Below, piece after piece: positions 58,441 to 64,000 of a stretch of DNA of 64,000 nucleotides (within the stretch, counting starts at the first letter, position 1; each line of letters opens with the position of its first letter). The translations under genes were made by a program, and so were the position numbers. The notes below the pieces were generated by a model. It searched no databases, had not been told where the DNA came from, and worked only from the letters and a program-made list of their open reading frames with translations. Origin of the DNA: Trichopria drosophilae (Eukaryota > Arthropoda > Insecta > Hymenoptera > Diapriidae); NCBI GenBank assembly GCA_030407085.1, contig CM059587.1, forward strand, positions 98,203,001 to 98,267,000, written 5' to 3'.

Positions 58441-60393
58441 GCTCCTTTCTTACTGTTTCTATCATTTTCATCCATTCATATCCTCTCCCATCTTCGTTTA
58501 AAATATTTAGCCCTCCCCCACTTTCTATCCTAACCAACTCGCATTTATCTTTCAGGTGTCTCAAATCTTCTATCTCTTTTTCGCATATTCTACATTTTCT
58601 CTCTTCTACATTCATCCAGTATCTATTCCCCCTCTCTTCATTTCCGCATCTCCACCTCGCTATTATCTGCAATTTCTTTCCTTCCTTTTTCTTACTTGTC
58701 CTTATATATTCTGGAATACCTATCACTTTCTCATAATTTCTACATGACCGTGACTGCCTCACTTCTTCACCTCTCTGCTGCTCGTCTACCTCTTTATCTC
58801 TTTCTCTTAATCGTTCCCATTTACCCTCCCCCATGCATTGAGCGCTACTTCGCTTAGTCCCACTCTCCATAAATAATTTCCTCTCTCTATACTTTCCCTT
58901 GTCCATTTCTCCCTCCGTCTCTCCATTTCATCCTTTCTACGTTCACAAATACTTTTCACTCCTATCTCCCCTCCTTCTCCTTTCTGTAACTTATCTTCGT
59001 ACTTTCCTGCTCTCCATCCAGTCTCCACCTTCATTTTATTTCTTTTCAGTTCCTCCCTCACTATATATCCCGGGGTGCATTTACTCACCCCCAATATCCA
59101 TCTCAAGTATTTCTCTTGCAACACCTCTACTTCTTTCCATTCAGTGTATCCCCATATCTCCACTCCGTAGTATAAAACCCCTTTCACAATACTATCGAAT
59201 AGCTTTAACCGCCACCTTATATCCCCCTTAAATTTTCTTTCTCCGTAACTCCACACCCAACCCATGGCCACTCTCGCTCTTCGTACTCTGTCTCTCACTT
59301 GTTCCCGTTCCCCCCCATGCCTTGATACCCAGTATCCAAGATATTTATATATTTTTACCTCTTCTAACCTTTCGTTTCCCCACCACCAATACCTTTCTTT
59401 GTCTCTTCCGCCCTTTTTTCTAAACACCATGACTTTCGACTTTTCCGGACACAGCTCCAATTTCTTCCCCTTTAAATATGTCTGCATATTTCTTATCATT
59501 GCCCTTAACCCTTCTTCCTCTTCCGCCATAATTACTATGTCATCGGCATATTCCAACGACCATACCCTGTCTCCTCCCACCCTCACTCCTCCCATTCCTT
59601 TATTTTTTAAGGCTTCCTCTAAGTCCGCCATATAGATGTTGAATAGAGTTGGGCTCAGCGGACACCCCTGCCTTACACCCTTCTCCACCCAGAACTCCGT
59701 TGACATCTCCTCCCCTATCCGCACCACACATCTCGTTTCTTCGTAGATTTCTTTTATTCTATCTATAAGGTCTTCGCTTATCCCCCTTTTCCTCATCATT
59801 TCCCATAACTCCTTCCTCTGAATTTTGTCGAAAGCCGCTCTAAGATCTAGGAAACAAGCCCACACTCTTTTTTGATCCTGTATCCTTCTACCTACTATAT
59901 GTTTTAATATTTTAACATTTTCGATCGTCCCTCTTCCTTTCCTGAACCCTGCCTGTGACCTGCTCCACCCTCCTTTCTCATCTAACTCTTTCACCAACCT
60001 CTTGTTTATAATGTTTGCATACACTTTATACGCTGTACTCGTTAACATAACCCCTCTATAATTCTTTGTTCTCTTCTTATCTCCCCCTTTCCATATCGGA
60101 ACTACCACTCCTACTCTCCACTTGTCCGGGAATCCCTCCCCTCTCCAAATTTTATTTATAATTTCCTCTAACTTCCAACTCATTTTCTCTCCCCCCATTA
60201 TCCAGGCCTCGTTTCTTATTCCATCCATTCCTGCTGCCTTACCTTTCTTTAAACCTTTAACTTCTTTATTTATTTCCTCACGGCTTATTCCCCCTCCTTT
60301 ATTTCTATCTGCCCCTTGCCCTTCCCTTTCCTCCACCTTTCTCTCTTCCACTCCTCCTAATGCCATCTTAAAATACTCTTCCCATTCCTTCAT
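58403..60393 (-). pseudogene. Reverse transcriptase pol fragment with one frame break
   Basis: Frame 1 (60393-58807, 528 codons) has RT motifs in order: KAAGMDGIRNEA, GVVVPIWKGGDKKRTKNYRG, CFLDLRAAFDKI (near residue 180), GVRQGCPLSPTLFNIYM (239), LEYADDIVIM (catalytic YADD, 282-285), KYLGYWV. Near 58830 the reading must shift into a second frame (ending at 58403), which holds WRCGNEERGNRYW and CRICEKEIEDLRHLKDKC, the C-terminal CCHC-like knuckle of R1/I/jockey-group pol proteins. So this is one protein broken by a single indel. The final residues run into a CT/GA microsatellite (58416-58440). 5' truncated and frame-broken, hence non-functional. Confidence 0.85.
58416..58440. repeat. (CT)n microsatellite
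   Basis: About twelve CT dinucleotides at the end of the pol frame of the retrotransposon copy. Translated as an Arg/Glu repeat on the minus strand. Confidence 0.85.
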
Positions 60394-60445
60394 TTTAATC
60401 TCTTTACTTATCCCCTCCCTTTTCTTTCTTAAAAAAAAACCTGTT

Positions 60446-61919
60446 TATCATTACCAAAATTGACCGAGATAATCGTGGTTGAATTAGGAAAAAATAAGTC
60501 CCCTGATCTATCAAGCATTTCACACATTAATCAGGGAACTTGTATTTATTTAGAATTTTTCAGTTCAATATTTTAAGTGTAAATTGATACACACAAGATT
60601 TCAAATATACTGCCACAAAGGTTCAACATTGAACTTTTTAAATTAATTGTTTCAGAATTTTAAGAAGGGTCCTTCTTTCGAAAAATGTGAATTAAAATTT
60701 TTAAAATTGTTTTTTAACCTCACTCTGTAATATTACAGGAATTATCAGTTATTGTAGGAGCGCAAAAAAAGAAATATTTACGTTCAAAGTACAGATCATA
60801 GGGTGAAAACGATTCACGATTTCATTTATGACAGCATATAGATCCTGGCTAAAAAGAAAAAACATTGTAAAAAAGGTGTCGTATATGAAGAACTTTTGTT
60901 ACTAAAAGGAAAAATGCCGTTAATATTAGACTGAAAAAATCCATTCACCAGATATCTATAACGTTTTTACCTTTTAAAAATCAAAAAGAAATTCAGAATG
61001 TTCGTTACGTGCAAGTGAAATTTTAATTAAATACTTATACGTTCATTTTCGACAAATAAATAACAACAAACGCTCTCATGTTCAATGAAAAAAAAATATA
61101 AAAATTGAACAAAAAAGATAAAACAAAGAAAAGGGTACAAAAAAAAAACTCAACAAAATACAAAAATAAAATAGGACACAAAAAAAAAGGAGCTAGAACT
61201 GACGGTACATCGATGTCCTGAATTTCGGGTAGCGCTAAAGACAATGAAGTTTTCTTTAAAGCCGATAATATTTTGGATTTTAATCCACCATTTTTAATTT
61301 TAAAATCATAAATTTGGTTACTTAAAAGAACTTGAACACGAAGTTTTATTTAATTTCAATAACATTTTATCTATTTGTTCACCGTATTGGATCTTCCTAT
61401 TTCGACATCAAAATATTGGGTTTAGGTTCGTAATCAACAAAAATGGTGGCAAAAGCCACCAAATAGATAGTTTTGTCACATTCCAAGTAAATTAACATTT
61501 TTCGATGCTCCATATTAGATGTGCCATTTTAAATTTGAAAATTCAGACTTCAGTGACACGAAAAACTGTCTAATTCATGTTTATAGGGTATATTTCTTAG
61601 AAAAAAGTTTTATATTATTGTTTATAATTAATTACCGCTATTGAAAAATGCTTCAAGTTAATTTTTATACGTTAATTAAGCACCTCCACCTTATAGAAAT
61701 GAAAGAGTGAACAACGTTTAATAAATAAATTTATAATATGAAAAAACAGTCAAAACGTTCATTATTATTTCATTAATTGTTTGTTTCTCCACTTTGACCC
61801 TTGCATATAGATGTATCTTCTTTTAACCATTACTATATATGACCGATTTAAATTTCAGACTAAACAACCATAAATTGTGAACGGTATAGATTAATTCGAA
61901 TATGTATTAACATAAATCG
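60446..61919. other. AT-rich sequence, nothing recognised
   Basis: No ORF with coding character, no clear terminal repeats. Short A-runs near 61085-61190 produce low-complexity frames. Confidence 0.5.
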
Positions 61920-61964
61920 ATGGCTGGTACGACGAATCGGATATTTCGAAAATTTTGGGACGCA

Positions 61965-62090
61965 GAACCGGTCATTTCAGAATTTGCGGCAAAGAACCGG
62001 TCAATTCAGAATTTGCGGCGAAGAACCGGTCAATTCGGAATTTGCGGCGAAGAACCGGTCATTTCAGAATTTGCGGCGAAGAACCGGAGT
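61965..62090. repeat. 29-bp tandem repeat, four full units
   Basis: Units start at 61965, 61994, 62023, 62052 and (partial) 62081, exactly 29 bp apart, with few differences. Consensus begins GAACCGGTCATTTCAG and continues AATTTGCGGCGAA. Since 29 is not divisible by three, an open frame passes through all three phases of the unit. Confidence 0.9.
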
Positions 62091-62129
62091 TTTCGAGATT
62101 TTGCTATAGCAATTTATTATACCGTAGAA

Positions 62130-62295
62130 ACTTTGGAAATGTCCGGATCTTTGTCGCACAATTGTGAAATGAATGGTTCTTCGTCGCACACCACGAAATG
62201 GGCGGTTTTTCGTCGCAACTGCCAAAATGTCCAGTTCTTCATCACAAAACCGTCTTGTTCGAATTCAGATGACCGGTTCTTCGTCGAAATGATCT
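62130..62295. repeat. Inverted, diverged copies of the 29-bp unit
   Basis: GGTTCTTCGTCGCA and variants recur at about 62135, 62174, 62204, 62235 and 62273, i.e. the complement of the unit at 61965-62090. Together with that array this gives a foldback of about 330 bp (61960-62295). Confidence 0.6.
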
Positions 62296-62439
62296 TGAAA
62301 CTATCCAACTATCTATTACATAGAAAATAATCACAATTATGAATGGAATAAAGTCAAAATTGAAAATATTGCAAACAATGGTGTAAAAAAAAAAATAGAA
62401 AATTACTTTTCAGAAATTTGCAACAATTTTACGGTAAAA

Positions 62440-62610
62440 TTGTACGGAATTGTTTTCTCGAAAAAAATAAACCGTCACTCGTTAAAATTCATTCATTTTC
62501 AACAAATTCTTAACTTGTAAAATGAAGAAAATTTGAGTCATTACTAAAAGTTGTTTAACAAATTATTACCGGTTTCAATATTTTTAAGAATATGAAAGTT
62601 AATTTCTTGA
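62440..62610. repeat. Diverged arm of the 24593-25259 foldback
   Basis: Shares AATAAACCGTCACTCGTTA-like sequence, GAAGAAAATTTGAGTCA and AAAAGTTG with the right arm near 25015-25130. A single decayed copy. Confidence 0.6.
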
Positions 62611-64000
62611 AAATAAACATCTTATAAATGCATATTTTTTAATTGTGAATTCCTCCAACTTTTAAAATTTTTTAAATAGATATTGCATCATTCTGATGAA
62701 GGTTAAAATCAATAACTGAAAACGTTAAAATGTCTCTGATTACGATTACAATTTAAAAATGTCATTAATGATATACGATCAAGAAATTTTAAATAAATTT
62801 ACCCTAAATATACCCAAAAAAATCATTTTGCACGTTTTGATAAAAAATTGTTCTTAGCATAAGAAATATTTTTTATAGTACCCAATTTTTATAAGTTAAA
62901 CCCATGTTTTTTATTGTTATAAGTTTAGAATTAAAAACAGTTTGTCTGATCGTATTTCAGTTACTTTCTTTCTTTTTCGAACGCTGCAACTTCAAATTGT
63001 TTTTCTGACAGTGACAGTGATGCCGTAACTCTAGGAGGTTCACCAAACATTTTTTTACTCCCGAATTTTATATTGCAGTATCATCACAATACACCTGATT
63101 TATTTGTAAAATTAACAGTTTTCTATTTATGGCTATTCTGAAATCGGTTACTTTAAACCAGGCATTCCAAACGGATTTTGACAATGTCAAAATTTAACTG
63201 CAAGATTGGATAAAAATTCTTTATTCGATTCAAAATCAAGTAAGTTTATTATTACACTTTCTATTTCATGATATTATTCTAAAAAACATAATTCTATTGT
63301 ATTATCATTGAGAATCGAACATTTTTTTAAAGTGTACGTTATTAACCTTTTTATTGGTCATCTTTGGATTAATAAATAATAGACTTTTAAATCTATGATT
63401 TTTTAAAATGTTTCTACATATCTTCTTATCAAGAATTGTTTTAGTTAGGAAATAATAGAAATTACTTTGGATATTATTCCAAAATTCATTTTTCTTTACA
63501 TGAATGCCTCGACTGTTATTATTGTATAAATTATTGACAAAGATTGCCTGAAAAAAACTAATGCACCCATAACTTTTCTTTCTCTATTTCCTTCTGTTAA
63601 ATATTACTGTAATGAATTCTATGAATGATTAGGAATTAAGTACGAATGTTCATTTTGATTTGAACTAACATCTCTGAAATTTAAATCATTTACTCTTTAC
63701 TCTTTACATGTTTGAGATTTATATTTCGGTTTTTATGAATCTGCATTCATTTGACTATTTTCCCCGAAATTAGTAGGTACTCGGAATATCGCTTGAAATT
63801 TGTCACATCTTTGCATTACGTCAATATCTTTAATGGATGTCAAATTATAATTGCAGCTCAATTTTATACATCGACATGTGCTTTTTACGAGGAGCTGTAT
63901 AGAATTTCAAAGTTCATTAAAAATTTAAATTCCTTTTTTTTGATTATTAAGAATTATGATATCTACTTTTTTCTTCTTGATTCGTTAATTTCATCAATTT
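62611..64000. other. AT-rich sequence to the window end
   Basis: No supported gene. A short open stretch at 63005-63085 (SDSDSDAVTLGG reading, followed by ...TTGCAG) is too small to call an exon. Confidence 0.45.

Larger units (their letters stand above)
58139..60430 (-). mobile_element. 5'-truncated non-LTR retrotransposon with 15-bp target duplication
   Basis: The direct repeat AAAAAAAAACCTGTT flanks the insert at 60431-60445 (5' side) and 58124-58138 (3' side). The element's 3' end is a simple TACATACATAC-type tail with no poly(A). The 5' end cuts into the pol ORF just before the RT domain, so the endonuclease is missing. The total is 2,292 bp. Base composition (A/G-rich coding strand) is unlike the flanks, consistent with an insertion from elsewhere. 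Confidence 0.85.

Noticed and set aside
59264..60463. Plus-strand open frames over the retrotransposon
   Set aside because: Antisense shadows of the pol coding sequence, caused by its purine-rich codons.
61965..62090. Regular 29-bp repeats considered as a CRISPR array
   Set aside because: There are no spacers, as units abut directly; the genome is eukaryotic and the repeats belong to a foldback-like element.

Overview
This is a 64 kb piece of an AT-rich, intron-rich and heavily transposon-loaded animal nuclear genome. The two complete genes, the short 59-70 nt introns beside multi-kb ones, and the kinds of non-LTR elements present fit an insect. Several features would suit a hymenopteran, but nothing here fixes the order.

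Three cellular genes are visible, all on the minus strand. (1) The window is dominated by a homolog of TTC14 (tetratricopeptide repeat protein 14). I rebuilt twelve coding exons between 31402 and 1932, with every splice phase matching: 3,684 nt, 1,227 codons plus stop. It has the TTC14 N-terminal motif, an S1-like RNA-binding domain, TPR repeats, Ser/Lys-rich low-complexity blocks and a long C-terminal RS/RGG tail. A 5' UTR exon and a GC-richer promoter region lie at about 31403-32040. (2) A complete MPDU1 homolog (PQ-loop protein needed for use of dolichol-linked sugars) has five exons, 52537-48928, 244 aa. (3) At the far left, 863-761 is the signal-peptide exon of a secreted protein whose remaining exons lie beyond the window.

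Almost everything else is mobile DNA, much of it inside TTC14 introns. There are two 5'-truncated non-LTR retrotransposon copies (20298-21485 plus strand; 58139-60430 minus strand with a 15-bp target-site duplication). A family of non-autonomous elements has CCC...GGG ends between TTAA sites (10071-12141, 15105-17756, 40834-42034, 56348-57337, plus two partial copies). Another group of TA-flanked CAG...CTG elements resembles pogo/Tigger MITEs (around 34159-35226, nested, and 44213-44469). There are several long foldback elements (5508-6208, 24593-25259, 47690-48670, 53105-54825). A diverged foldback family fills 32.2-38.5 kb. Tandem repeats of 238 bp, about 120-150 bp, 29 bp and about 24-27 bp are also present.

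The least familiar structures are: two oppositely oriented arrays of CCACAT/ATGTGG units at 53.56-54.02 and 55.58-56.07 kb; a TIR element whose ends are packed with degenerate GTAAATTTAC motifs (21708-23828); a 29-bp tandem repeat open in all three phases (61965-62090); a recurring CTGAAGA...GAAACGT motif that recalls a hammerhead core; and a near-perfect 32-bp-stem hairpin in an MPDU1 intron. No bacterial-type operon, CRISPR array, rRNA or convincing tRNA gene was found. Repeat boundaries were read by eye and are accurate to a few bases only where direct target-site sequences are stated.
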